From: Gammaproteobacteria bacterium
GTDB lineage: Bacteria; Pseudomonadota; Gammaproteobacteria; Steroidobacterales; Woeseiaceae
Assembly: GCA_029861535.1 (NCBI GenBank)
Contig: JAOTZC010000026.1
Span: 1-35,691, forward strand
DNA length: 35,691 nucleotides
Reading direction: 5' to 3'
Part shown: positions 17,959 to 26,294 of the stretch, piece after piece
Layout: each line of letters begins with the position of its first letter
Position numbering within the stretch: position 1 is the first letter of the stretch
Program-made: the position numbers and the translations under genes
The notes under the pieces: generated by a model
What the model saw: the letters and a program-made list of their open reading frames with translations, nothing else
Databases searched by the model: none
What the model was told of the DNA's origin: nothing

Positions 17959-18957
17959 ATGCAGCCGCTCGAAAAAACCACCAATTTGCCGTCGTTCGAG
18001 GATGTTGTCGCGTTGGCCCGCGATGACATGGCCGCGGTCGATCGCTTAATTTCAAAGAGCCTGGCGAGTGATGTCGCGCTCGTCTCGCAGGTCTCTGAAT
18101 ACATCGTGATGAGTGGTGGCAAACGACTGCGACCGATGATCGTGTTGTTGGCGTCGCGAGCACTAGGCTATGAGGGCGAACAACACCATCGCGCTGCTGC
18201 CATCATCGAATTCATTCATACCGCTACTCTGTTGCATGACGATGTTGTCGACTCCTCCGAGCGCCGCCGCGGCAAGGACTCTGCCAATACGGTATTCGGC
18301 AACCAGGCCAGTGTGCTCGTCGGCGATTTCCTGTATTCCCGTGCGTTTCAAATGATGGTCGATATTGACAGCATGCGTGTCATGCAAATCCTAGCGGATG
18401 CGACCAACACAATCGCCGCCGGTGAGGTAATGCAGTTGATGAACGTGCATGATCCTGATGTGACCGAGGAAGCGTACCGTCAGGTGATTTATCGCAAGAC
18501 GGCACGATTATTCGAGGCCGGTGCGCAGATCTCCGCAGTCCTGGCCGGTCGTAGCGCCAGTGACGAGGCGTCCATGCTTGCCTACGGACAACATCTTGGT
18601 ACGGCGTTTCAGCTTGTCGACGACGCACTCGATTTCAACGCTTCGGCAACTGAACTCGGTAAAAACCTAGGCGACGACCTCGCCGAAGGTAAGCCGACTT
18701 TGCCATTGATCTATGCGATGCAAAATGGCAGTACGGCGGAACGCGAAATGATTCGTCGAGCAATTATCGATGGTGGGCTGAATCAGCTCGAAAGCATCCA
18801 GGCGGTCATTGAATCGACAGGGGCCCTCCAGTACACTGCGGCGCGCGCTCAGGAAGCCGCCGACCTGGCACTACGTGCGTTGACCGACATTCCCGAATCG
18901 GTCCACAAACAGGCCCTGATTGCGGTCGCGGAATTTGCAGTCCAGCGACGCGCTTGA
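17959..18957 (+). CDS. ispB: Octaprenyl (polyprenyl) diphosphate synthase
   Basis: Encodes 332 residues. It is a trans-prenyl transferase that extends farnesyl diphosphate to the C40 side chain of ubiquinone/menaquinone. Motifs: GGKRLRPM, the first aspartate-rich motif LLHDDVVDSSERRRG, GDFLYSRAF, and the second one FQLVDDALDF. Length and order fit IspB, and ispB divergent from rplU-rpmA-obgE is the standard gammaproteobacterial arrangement. Product chain length (C40 or other) cannot be fixed from sequence. No clear Shine-Dalgarno sequence precedes ATG 17959; a stable hairpin sits 15 nt upstream. Confidence 0.95.
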   Translation: MQPLEKTTNLPSFEDVVALARDDMAAVDRLISKSLASDVALVSQVSEYIVMSGGKRLRPMIVLLASRALGYEGEQHHRAAAIIEFIHTATLLHDDVVDSSERRRGKDSANTVFGNQASVLVGDFLYSRAFQMMVDIDSMRVMQILADATNTIAAGEVMQLMNVHDPDVTEEAYRQVIYRKTARLFEAGAQISAVLAGRSASDEASMLAYGQHLGTAFQLVDDALDFNASATELGKNLGDDLAEGKPTLPLIYAMQNGSTAEREMIRRAIIDGGLNQLESIQAVIESTGALQYTAARAQEAADLALRALTDIPESVHKQALIAVAEFAVQRRA

Positions 18958-18999
18958 GGCGGCGGCAGCCTTGGCGCCAACCGAAACGGATATGTCAGA

Positions 19000-19076
19000 C
19001 GGGGTATAGCTCAGCCTGGTAGAGCGCTACCTTCGGGAGGTAGAAGTCGCTGGTTCGAATCCAGTTACCCCGACCA
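19000..19076 (+). tRNA. tRNA-Pro(CGG)
   Basis: Complete cloverleaf of 77 nt including encoded CCA. Acceptor CGGGGTA pairs with TACCCCG; the first pair is C1-G72 as in bacterial tRNA-Pro. D arm AGCTCAGCCTGGTAGAGC, anticodon stem CTACC/GGTAG with loop TTCGGGA (anticodon CGG, reading CCG), and T arm CTGGTTCGAATCCAG. It lies 42 nt after ispB. Confidence 0.97.
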
Positions 19077-19123
19077 AATGTTGATTTGCGCCGAACTTGG
19101 CTCATTGCTGCAGAGAAAGCGCG

Positions 19124-19747
19124 ATGACGAAACAAATTGTATTTCTTGTTACGACAATGCTTGCGACCACGCTCGCAAGCAGCGAAGAGTTCAACGTGGA
19201 AATCACGCCGCTTATCGGTTATCGATTCAGTGGCGATTTCGAGGTGCAGGATTCGCAGACGACGGTCGATGTGGACGATTCAGCCTCGTTCGGTTTCCTG
19301 ATCAATGTCCGCAACGATGCCAATACAACGTGGGAGCTGCTGTACTCGCAGCAACGCACCGATGCGCAGCTCAGCGATCCCTTGGTGACCGTGTCATCAG
19401 TCGATACCGACATCCATGTGCTGCAGCTGGGAGGTACCTATCACGGCGACGGTGACAAGGTACAGCCGTATGTTGCGATGACTATTGGGGGCACCCACAT
19501 AAGTACGGACGCGAATGGGAGTCAGAACGATACGTTTTTTTCAGGCTCCATTGGGCTCGGTATTAACGTTATGCCTAGCAAGCGCTTTGGGCTGCGGCTG
19601 GAGGCGCGCGCCTATGGCACCCTGACGGATTCGGAGACCGACCTGTTTTGCAGGACCGGCCCGGACATAAATTTGTGCGCCATCCGTATCGAGAGCAATC
19701 TGCTTGGGCAGTTTGAGACATTCGCGGGATTCAGATTCAGCTTCTAA
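19124..19747 (+). CDS. Small outer-membrane beta-barrel protein
   Basis: Encodes 207 residues from ATG 19124 (an AGAGAAAG lies upstream); an in-frame TTG at 19097 would give a poor signal peptide. The signal peptide ends near residue 20 (TTLAS). The mature part consists of alternating hydrophobic strands with glycine and aromatic residues, such as ITPLIGYRFSG, LQLGGTYH, VQPYVAMTIGG and RLEARAYGTL, and ends in phenylalanine (FAGFRFSF), the usual outer-membrane insertion signal. This suits an 8-strand OmpX/OmpW-like barrel. Two cysteines near the C-terminus (FCRTG and NLCAI) may form a loop disulphide. Specific function unknown. Confidence 0.8.
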   Translation: MTKQIVFLVTTMLATTLASSEEFNVEITPLIGYRFSGDFEVQDSQTTVDVDDSASFGFLINVRNDANTTWELLYSQQRTDAQLSDPLVTVSSVDTDIHVLQLGGTYHGDGDKVQPYVAMTIGGTHISTDANGSQNDTFFSGSIGLGINVMPSKRFGLRLEARAYGTLTDSETDLFCRTGPDINLCAIRIESNLLGQFETFAGFRFSF

Positions 19748-19749
19748 TT

Positions 19750-20343
19750 ATGAATCGGGCGAAATCCGTCGACGAGTACTTTCGCGATGCCGCGATCTGG
19801 CAGCAGGAACTGATGCGTCTCCGCACAATCCTGAAATCCACCGTCCTCGATGAAGAGGTCAAATGGGGCGGGCCTTGCTACACCTATAAAGGCAAGAACG
19901 TGGTCGGAATCGGCGCTTTCAAATCCTATTTCGGACTTTGGTTTCATCAGGGCGCGCTACTGACGGACGACGCGAACGTGCTGATCAATGCGCAGGAAGG
20001 CAAAACCCGCGCGCTACGCCAGTGGCGCATGGCCTCCGCAAAAGACATAAAGCCTGCCGTCATCAAGCGCTACGTCAAAGAAGCCATTGCCTCGATCGAT
20101 GCCGGCAAGGAAATAAAGCCTGATCGTTCAAAATCGGTTGACGTCCCAGACGAATTGAAAAAAGCAATTCGCCGAACCAAAGGTGCCACTGCGGCGTTCC
20201 GCAAACTACGCAAAGGACGGCAGCGCGAATACGCTGACTATGTTTCAGACGCCAAGCGCGATGACACGAAACAGCGAAGAATTGACAAAGTCCTGCCCAT
20301 GATCGTCGCCGGAGTCGGGCTCAACGATAAGTATCGGGGGTAA
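19750..20343 (+). CDS. DUF1801/YdeI-like protein
   Basis: Encodes 197 residues, starting 2 nt after the stop of the barrel gene, so translation is probably coupled. The N-terminal 110 residues match the DUF1801 (YdhG/YdeI-like) fold: VDEYF near the start, LDEEVKWGGPCYTYKGKNVV, then FKSYFGLWFHQGALL. The C-terminal part is charged and ends with the YdeI pattern AFRKLRKGRQREYADYV and AKRDDTKQRRIDKVLPMI. In YdeI proteins this second part is a bacteriocin-resistance or OmpD-associated module of unknown mechanism. Cytoplasmic; no signal peptide. Function unknown. Confidence 0.82.
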   Translation: MNRAKSVDEYFRDAAIWQQELMRLRTILKSTVLDEEVKWGGPCYTYKGKNVVGIGAFKSYFGLWFHQGALLTDDANVLINAQEGKTRALRQWRMASAKDIKPAVIKRYVKEAIASIDAGKEIKPDRSKSVDVPDELKKAIRRTKGATAAFRKLRKGRQREYADYVSDAKRDDTKQRRIDKVLPMIVAGVGLNDKYRG

Positions 20344-20434
20344 ATCGGGCGTATTTTGACTTGATCTAGCGATCGTCTCGAATGCGGCGACGGAATTGAC
20401 AATCCATTCCGGAGGGTGTCATTGTCACCGCCCT

Positions 20435-21598
20435 ATGCATCTCAAGCTAGACAGCAAACTCCCCGACGTTGGCACAACGATTTTCACGGTTATGAGCCAA
20501 CTTGCAAATGACCGTGGCGCCGTCAATCTGTCACAGGGTTTTCCAAGCTTCGATCCTCCAGAAGCGCTGCTCGATCGCATTGCTTTTCATTTACGCAATG
20601 GGGCTAATCAATACGCTCCGATGCCTGGCGTACCTGCCTTACGCGAAGCGGTTGTTGCAAAGACCGCGGAATTGCACGGTCGATCGGTCAATGTCGATAC
20701 CGAAATTACTGTCTGCACCGGCGCTACCGAGGGACTATTCAGCACCATCCAAGCAGTCGTGCGCGCCGGTGACGAGGTTGTCGTATTTGATCCGGCGTAC
20801 GACTCCTATGAACCCGCCATAAGGCTTGCCGGCGGTATTACTCGTCACATTCCTCTCGCCATTCATGAAAACGGTTTTGATTTTCGAATCGACTGGCAGC
20901 GCCTCCAAGACGCTATCAACGAAAAGACCCGCCTCATTATTTGTAATTTTCCACACAACCCGACCGGCGCAATTCTCTCCTCCGACGATCTCGACAGATT
21001 GGCGTCTGCGGTAGCAGGCAGTAATGCATTTATTTTATCCGATGAGGTGTACGAACATATTGTCTTCGATGGAGAACAACATCAAAGCCTGTTGCGGCAT
21101 GATGAGCTCTGGGAACGCACCTTCGTTGTGTCGTCATTTGGCAAGACTTTTCACGCGACGGGTTGGAAAGTCGGCTACTGCCTGGCGCCATCGGAGCTGA
21201 CCGCTGAGTTTCGCCGTGTGCACCAATTCACTGTATTCACGACAATAACGCCAATACAATATGCGCTCGCTGAATTCCTACGCAGCGATCCGAGCTTTTA
21301 TGAACAACTGTCCGCGTTCTATCAACAAAAGCGCGATCACTTTTGTGACTTACTCGATGGGTCCCGTTTTCGATTCAAACCGGCGCGCAGTACGTTTTTT
21401 CAGTTGCTGGATTACAGCGAAATTTGCGATGACCTCGATGAAGAGCTGGCGAAACGCTGGACCTGCGATATCGGCGTTGCATCGATTCCTCTATCGGTAT
21501 TTTGCGAAACACCGTTTACCGGCCAACGATTGCGTTTCTGCTTTGCAAAAGACGACGACACGCTCGCAAAGGCGGTGGAAAAGCTCCAACAATTGTAG
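20435..21598 (+). CDS. ybdL: YbdL-like PLP-dependent methionine aminotransferase
   Basis: Encodes 387 residues, the same length as E. coli YbdL (386). Class I/II aminotransferase: NLSQGFPSFD, GANQYAPMPGVPALREAV, TGATEGLFSTI, NFPHNPTGA, SDEVYEHIVFDG and the PLP lysine in SSFGKTFHATGWKVGY. These are closer to YbdL than to aspartate aminotransferase. YbdL uses methionine and aromatic amino acids, releasing keto acids such as the methionine-salvage product. ATG 20435 matches the YbdL N-terminus; the best Shine-Dalgarno (GGAGGG at 20411-20416) is 18 nt away, which is unusually far. No omega-amidase partner is nearby. It converges on feoB. Confidence 0.9.
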   Translation: MHLKLDSKLPDVGTTIFTVMSQLANDRGAVNLSQGFPSFDPPEALLDRIAFHLRNGANQYAPMPGVPALREAVVAKTAELHGRSVNVDTEITVCTGATEGLFSTIQAVVRAGDEVVVFDPAYDSYEPAIRLAGGITRHIPLAIHENGFDFRIDWQRLQDAINEKTRLIICNFPHNPTGAILSSDDLDRLASAVAGSNAFILSDEVYEHIVFDGEQHQSLLRHDELWERTFVVSSFGKTFHATGWKVGYCLAPSELTAEFRRVHQFTVFTTITPIQYALAEFLRSDPSFYEQLSAFYQQKRDHFCDLLDGSRFRFKPARSTFFQLLDYSEICDDLDEELAKRWTCDIGVASIPLSVFCETPFTGQRLRFCFAKDDDTLAKAVEKLQQL

Positions 21599-21611
21599 GT
21601 GAGCTCCTACA
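21594..21611. other. Inverted repeat between convergent ybdL and feoB stops
   Basis: TGTAGG and CCTACA form a 6-bp stem with a 6-nt loop (TGAGCT) and include both stop codons. No T-run, so it is at most a weak bidirectional end signal. Confidence 0.4.
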
Positions 21612-23790
21612 GGAACTGGTAGGCCAATAACGCGCCAAGATAGCCGAGCGCGGTCATATAGCCCCACGCAAATATTGGCCATCGCCAAGTATTGGTTTCA
21701 CGGCGGATAACGGCGAGCGTAGCGGCACACTGCAGGCAACACGCATAGAATATCAATAGCCCGATAACCATCGGCAGCGTAAACACGGCGGAGCCGTCCG
21801 ACCACGTTGCCGCCTTCAACCTTTCGGACAGCGTCGACTCGTCAGCTTCATCGCCAACCGCATACACAGTACCGAGCACAGCAACGACAACCTCTCGCGC
21901 AGGAAATCCGGCAATTACGGCCGCCGAAACTCGCCAATCCCAGCCGAGCGGCTCGAACGCCGGTTCGACGAACTTGCCAGCGCGCCCAAGCCAGCTTTGC
22001 TCGAGCTGTAACGCAGCACCCTGATTGTCAATATTGGCGAGCGCCTCGGCGAGCTCGGTACCGCTCAAGGTTGATTCGACCAGCCGCTGTTGTTCGACAA
22101 GATACGGTCCGACGTCAGCCGATCGTGGATAGTACGCCAGTGCCCAGACGATAACGGCCACAGTAAAGATTACGGTGCCGGCGCGATACAGGAATACCTT
22201 TGCACGACCGAGCAGCTGGAATAAAACGGTACGAATATTCGGCCGGCGAAATTCGGGCAGCATTAATGCGAACGGCGGTTTCGGACCACGCAGCGCAGTC
22301 TTTCGCAGCAGCAGCGCGGTTAGTACACCCATGAAGATACCGAACAGGTACAAGCCGAATAGCACGAGGCCCTGCAGGTTTAGAACGCCAATGCTTTGCG
22401 AAGGCACGAATGCGGCAATCAGTAGTGCGTACACGGGCAGACGTGCCGAACAGGTCATAAACGGCGCGGCAATAATCGTCGCGATACGATCGCGACGGTT
22501 AGGAATGACGCGCGTTGCCATGATGCCGGGTACCGCACACGCGAAACTCGAGATCATTGGTATGATCGACTGCCCCGAAAGTCCGATCGATCGCATTGCG
22601 CGATCCATTAGATAAGCGGCCCGCGCCAAATAACCAGAATCTTCGAGCAATATAATAAACAGGAACAGGATAAGGATCTGTGGCAAAAAAATGACGACGC
22701 TGCCGACGCCACTGATCACGCCGTCAGCGATCAGGCTCGCGAGTGGGCCATCACCGATTGCGGAATGAGTTAAAGCGGCGAGCGATGAAGCAGCTGAGTC
22801 GATCAAGTCCATCATCGGCGTCGCCCATGCGAATACGGCTTGGAAAACGATTGCCATGACAATAAACAAGCCGATCGTTCCAGGAATAGGTCGATTGAGG
22901 AACGCTGTCAGACGGGTACGCCAGGACGCCAGTGAAGTGCCCCGACTTTGCACGTCAGCGAGTACTGCCCTGACCCAGCGATATCGGACACGTGCTTCGG
23001 CAGCAAGTGGCGGATCCCTGCCAAACACTTCATCCTGCGCGCGTCGAATCGCCTCATTGCCAGCCGGTCCCAACGATGCCACTACGGCGGCATTGGCATC
23101 GCTCGGGCCGTCAACCAATAGTCGTTCGACTTCGACCCTCCGAAGCGGCGCGGCAACGGATGCGACTAACGCTTCAGCTGCCGCCGATAACTTCGGCCAC
23201 GCAAGTATTGGCTGTGGCGGATTCTGCTCATGTAATGACGAGAGTCCGTGGCGAAGTTCTTCCAGACCACGGCCAGTTGTTGCAACTACCGGGAAAATCG
23301 GCACGCCGGCGAGGTGTTCAGATAATCGCTCGAGATTGATTTGCAGACCTTCACCTTCGGCAGCATCGGTCATCGTAAGCACTACGGCGAGCGGTACGCC
23401 AAGGTCCAGCAACTGCTGCAAAAGATAGAGGCCCTGGTACAAATTGGTCGCGTCGACAACGGCAAGTATGCCGTCGGGCTGCGGTAATCCCTGCATGCGA
23501 CCAAGAATCACATCAACAGCGATTCTTTCTTCGAGCGAATGAGCGCTCAGGGTGTGGGTCCCCGGAAGATCGACGAGTTCGATGTTTCGGTTGTCGATCT
23601 TGAGGGTGCCGATATGGCGTTCGACCGTCACGCCCGGATAATTACCGATGCGCTGCCGCAACCCGGTCAGACGATTGAATACCGTGCTTTTTCCGGAGTT
23701 CGGCGTACCGACCACGGCAATGCTGGCATCGCGCTGCCGGCTTATCGGAATTTGATTGGCAGGGATCCGGGTTTCGCTGGGCTTAGTCAC
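21607..23790 (-). CDS. feoB: Ferrous iron transporter FeoB
   Basis: Encodes 727 residues from GTG 23790, overlapping the end of feoA by 8 nt. FeoB is the inner-membrane Fe(II) transporter. The N-terminal G domain has G1 GTPNSGKST (28-36), G2 NYPGVT, G3 DLPGT and G5 ATTGRG; G4 reads T139-M-T-D142 where most FeoB have N-x-x-D. The membrane part contains paired Gate regions, one with TCSARLPVYALLI and one with YACCLQCAATLAVI, in which conserved cysteines lie. Glycine- and alanine-rich helices run to the C-terminus. No feoC is present. The operon is preceded by a Fur-controlled promoter, fitting iron starvation control. Confidence 0.95.
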   Translation of the reverse strand: MTKPSETRIPANQIPISRQRDASIAVVGTPNSGKSTVFNRLTGLRQRIGNYPGVTVERHIGTLKIDNRNIELVDLPGTHTLSAHSLEERIAVDVILGRMQGLPQPDGILAVVDATNLYQGLYLLQQLLDLGVPLAVVLTMTDAAEGEGLQINLERLSEHLAGVPIFPVVATTGRGLEELRHGLSSLHEQNPPQPILAWPKLSAAAEALVASVAAPLRRVEVERLLVDGPSDANAAVVASLGPAGNEAIRRAQDEVFGRDPPLAAEARVRYRWVRAVLADVQSRGTSLASWRTRLTAFLNRPIPGTIGLFIVMAIVFQAVFAWATPMMDLIDSAASSLAALTHSAIGDGPLASLIADGVISGVGSVVIFLPQILILFLFIILLEDSGYLARAAYLMDRAMRSIGLSGQSIIPMISSFACAVPGIMATRVIPNRRDRIATIIAAPFMTCSARLPVYALLIAAFVPSQSIGVLNLQGLVLFGLYLFGIFMGVLTALLLRKTALRGPKPPFALMLPEFRRPNIRTVLFQLLGRAKVFLYRAGTVIFTVAVIVWALAYYPRSADVGPYLVEQQRLVESTLSGTELAEALANIDNQGAALQLEQSWLGRAGKFVEPAFEPLGWDWRVSAAVIAGFPAREVVVAVLGTVYAVGDEADESTLSERLKAATWSDGSAVFTLPMVIGLLIFYACCLQCAATLAVIRRETNTWRWPIFAWGYMTALGYLGALLAYQFL

Positions 23791-24034
23791 CGGGTCCGAC
23801 GGGAGAAACCGTGAAGTGTCGCGCCTGCTCTAGACGCAACGAGATGCCGCGACCGAACAGTCGGAATTCAAGCGGGTCGCCGCCTAATGCTGCACTTCTG
23901 AGCTCGATTTCTGCGCCTTCGACAAGGCCCAGGGTCATCAGTCGCTGTACATGCGGGCACGCGGCATCGACGGCGCTGATGACACCTTTCTGGCCCTTTT
24001 TTAATGCCGCGAGAGTATTGCCGTTGTGTTTCAT
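23783..24034 (-). CDS. feoA: FeoA
   Basis: Encodes 83 residues, a small SH3-like cytoplasmic protein that assists FeoB. Visible features: LAALKKGQKGVISAV, RLMTLGLVEGAEIELRS and the C-terminal FGRGISLRLEQARHFTV, all FeoA-typical. Its stop overlaps the feoB GTG by 8 nt, so translation is coupled. First gene after the Fur-box promoter, with a leader of about 75 nt. Confidence 0.93.
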   Translation of the reverse strand: MKHNGNTLAALKKGQKGVISAVDAACPHVQRLMTLGLVEGAEIELRSAALGGDPLEFRLFGRGISLRLEQARHFTVSPVGPGD

Positions 24035-24117
24035 GACTGGTCCGAATTGCCTGCAAAAACACCCATCTGAATTATGTAACTAGCGGATATTTCTACAGGA
24101 TTCCTATCTGTCTAGAA

Positions 24118-24146
24118 ATGATAATGATTCGCATTACGAAGTGCAA
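24118..24146 (-). promoter_or_regulatory. Sigma-70-type promoter of feoAB
   Basis: On the minus strand TTGCAC (24146-24141), a 17-nt spacer, TATCAT (24123-24118). The start would be near 24111. The Fur box covers the spacer and -10 element. Confidence 0.75.
24119..24138 (-). promoter_or_regulatory. Fur box
   Basis: GATAATGATTCGCATTA at 24120-24136 matches the GATAATGATAATCATTATC consensus at 14 of 19 positions, with the left half perfect. Sitting over the feoA -10 region, it would block transcription when Fe-Fur is bound. It is also about 117 nt upstream of the plus-strand operon starting at 24255. Confidence 0.8.
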
Positions 24147-24254
24147 TAGGGGATTTCACGGATTTGGGAAACGGCCCCCCAAAGCCGCGTTCAGCCTGTA
24201 TTCATTGCGCTGCGGGTAGCGTCACAAGGCGATCAAAATTCCGAGGACGACAAC

Positions 24255-25061
24255 ATGAAAAACAGGCTTTTGGGGCTGGCAGCTTTAACCATGACATTGT
24301 GTGTAACCGCTACTGCGCTAGCGAATAGCCCGACGATAAGGCTCTTCCCAACAACAGTCGTCGAAGACCTCCGGCAAACGGGCAATGTTGCTCGTGACAT
24401 GGAAACCGGCCTGCAGGAGGTCATCGGCCGCCTCGACCAGCAACAGCAGCTCTACGAACAGAGTAAGTGCGATGGTGCCGAGAATGATTCGGGCTGTCAG
24501 CGCCTGGCGCGCCAGATAGGCGCAACGTATCTGGACATGCTCACAATTATGGAAGAGCGCCTGCCGGACATGGAACACACGGTGAACAACACACGGCAGA
24601 GTCTCGAGAAAGGCTTGCGCAATGAACTCGGCAAGAAAATGACACCGTGGGCGTTGCAGGAAACGCTCGTTGGCACAGGTGCTACCAAGACTGCAACGAA
24701 ATCGTCGCCAACGCTTCGCGGCCGATCCGGCATGCGCTTGTCGGAACGCTTCAAGCAGTATTATCAACTGGTCGCAACGTCCGGCAGCCAAAGCGACCAG
24801 TCGCTTGCGGTACTGGCGTCGGACATTTACCTCGACATGGAAGAAACGAGTGTTTTGATTCAACGCACGCGACAGGAAATCGCCCGCGCAACCCTAATGG
24901 AACAACTCAATCAATCTTTCGGAATCATAACGCCCGAGATGATGGAGGTTGTCGGCGGCGTCAAATCCATTTTGTTTGGCGATGAAGAAGCACGCGAAAT
25001 TGTCGCCGGCCCGCCACCTGGCAGCATAGAACAGGCGTACCGCAGCCCTCTAGAACAATGA
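24255..25061 (+). CDS. Secreted helical protein, first gene of motor-like envelope operon
   Basis: Encodes 268 residues. A signal peptide ends at TALA (residue 23). The mature protein is mostly helical and rich in Gln, Glu and Arg, with coiled-coil-like stretches near residues 35-70, 85-130 and 190-230. Two cysteines, C72 and C81, are placed to form a small disulphide loop. The C-terminus is proline-containing and flexible (AGPPPGSIEQ). No known domain recognised. GAGGA at 24243-24247 supports ATG 24255. It leads a seven-gene run ending with a lytic transglycosylase, so it is probably a periplasmic component of that machine. A Fur box sits upstream, but its orientation and position favour feoAB. 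Confidence 0.75.
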   Translation: MKNRLLGLAALTMTLCVTATALANSPTIRLFPTTVVEDLRQTGNVARDMETGLQEVIGRLDQQQQLYEQSKCDGAENDSGCQRLARQIGATYLDMLTIMEERLPDMEHTVNNTRQSLEKGLRNELGKKMTPWALQETLVGTGATKTATKSSPTLRGRSGMRLSERFKQYYQLVATSGSQSDQSLAVLASDIYLDMEETSVLIQRTRQEIARATLMEQLNQSFGIITPEMMEVVGGVKSILFGDEEAREIVAGPPPGSIEQAYRSPLEQ

Positions 25062-25094
25062 AATCAGAACAGTGAGCTTCAAGGAGCACCCATA

Positions 25095-25643
25095 ATGTCG
25101 AATTTCAAACTTAAGAGCCGTCTGGCATTTGCGAGCATACTTGCTGTCTCGATGTTGTTGACGGCGTGCGCATCAAACGAACCCAGCTGCATGTCGCCGC
25201 AGACGCGCAATCTGTCAAACGCGATAAGCGCCGTGCAAAGCAATCTTCAAAGCGGCTGTCAGGCGTACTTCGACAGCTACTATGACGATTTACTGACTAT
25301 CGCCGAGGGTGATCCGCGACCTGAAAACAAGCGCGAGTTCAGTGAATTTCTCGTCTGGGCAGCCGACGACGGATTGTTGAGCAAACGCCAGGCCGAGGAT
25401 TACTACAACCGCTACTTCAATGTGAAATTCATGTCGATGCGCGGTGACTACAATAATTGCTCGCACACATGCCCGAACAAACAAAAGGTCTTGTACAACA
25501 TGGAGCGTGAATTGTCCGACAAGGAACGCGGGCTACTCAGAGTCAGCCTGGACAACGACGGCTATTATCGCGCAGACCAACTTTTCCAGGAAGTCGAACT
25601 GGTTCTGGAAGCCACCTGCACAGCGTGCGCCGCCGGTCGGTAG
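25095..25643 (+). CDS. Cys-rich lipoprotein of the motor-like operon
   Basis: Encodes 182 residues. The signal peptide ends in a lipobox LLTAC with lipidated C25; the next residues are Ala and Ser, so outer-membrane sorting is expected. Mature cysteines occur at SCMSP, GCQAY, NCSHTCPNK and TCTACAAG, seven in all, suggesting several disulphides. The middle is helical and acidic. AAGGAG at 25080-25085 sets the ATG. It is 6 nt upstream of the ExbB-like gene. No family recognised. I infer an outer-membrane anchored partner of the envelope complex, in the way Pal serves Tol, though no OmpA-type peptidoglycan-binding motif is visible. Confidence 0.75.
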   Translation: MSNFKLKSRLAFASILAVSMLLTACASNEPSCMSPQTRNLSNAISAVQSNLQSGCQAYFDSYYDDLLTIAEGDPRPENKREFSEFLVWAADDGLLSKRQAEDYYNRYFNVKFMSMRGDYNNCSHTCPNKQKVLYNMERELSDKERGLLRVSLDNDGYYRADQLFQEVELVLEATCTACAAGR

Positions 25644-25649
25644 GCTGCA

Positions 25650-26294
25650 ATGACGGAGCGCCGCGATTTCTTGCAGGGCATGATCGCCGGCCTGACCGGC
25701 ACGCTGGTCGGCGGCGCGGCGATCGTATACGGGCTCGCACGCGCCGATCTAGTTGTCCTGAGCAACTCAGCCATCTCCAGTCCCGCAGACTGGCTCGTCT
25801 GGGCCTATACGAACCTCGGTTCGTCAATTCCGGTCTTCGCCGTTTTGTTGATCGCATTCTTTGTCACGCTCGGCAGACTGCGCAAAATGCTCGACGGCGA
25901 TCGTCCGGTTAATCAGGTTGTTCAGCTCGACCATCTAACGGAAATATGGACGACGCTGTTTTTTGGCACCGGCGTCATCTGGACGGCGATCGGCATGCGC
26001 AGCGCCCTCATTTTTGCTCTCGGCGACCGCGACGCAGCGTTAAGCCAGGGCGCATTCGCGATGCTTGAACGAATGATCGACGGCGGCATTCTGCTCGCCC
26101 TGTCCACGACTATTTTTGGCGGCGTCGGTGGCTATCTGATGCGCGTATACAAGACAATAACCATCGGTGCCGAATTGCAACATCGGTACGATCGTGCCGC
26201 CCGCGCCGACACGTCGGAAATGCGCGAGAGCCTGCAGCGCATCGAAAAACATCTCGGCAAGCCTGATTCCCGGCTTGAAAGGGATGAACATTGA
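25650..26294 (+). CDS. ExbB/TolQ/MotA-like proton-channel membrane protein
   Basis: Encodes 214 residues with four hydrophobic segments near 9-30, 48-73, 99-123 and 141-166 and a charged helical C-terminal tail (about 170-214). The last two helices resemble the pore helices of the MotA/TolQ/ExbB family: LFFGTGVIWTAIGMRSAL recalls GLLGTVWGIM, and MIDGGILLALSTTIFGGVGG recalls the A-L-x-T-T-x-x-G pattern of ExbB helix 3. The likeness is distant and read by eye. The N-terminus carries R4-R5-D-F-L, a twin-arginine-like motif odd for a polytopic protein. The stop overlaps the TTG of the next gene (TTGA), an ExbD-like gene, as in exbBD and tolQR. Likely an ion-driven stator. Confidence 0.65.
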   Translation: MTERRDFLQGMIAGLTGTLVGGAAIVYGLARADLVVLSNSAISSPADWLVWAYTNLGSSIPVFAVLLIAFFVTLGRLRKMLDGDRPVNQVVQLDHLTEIWTTLFFGTGVIWTAIGMRSALIFALGDRDAALSQGAFAMLERMIDGGILLALSTTIFGGVGGYLMRVYKTITIGAELQHRYDRAARADTSEMRESLQRIEKHLGKPDSRLERDEH

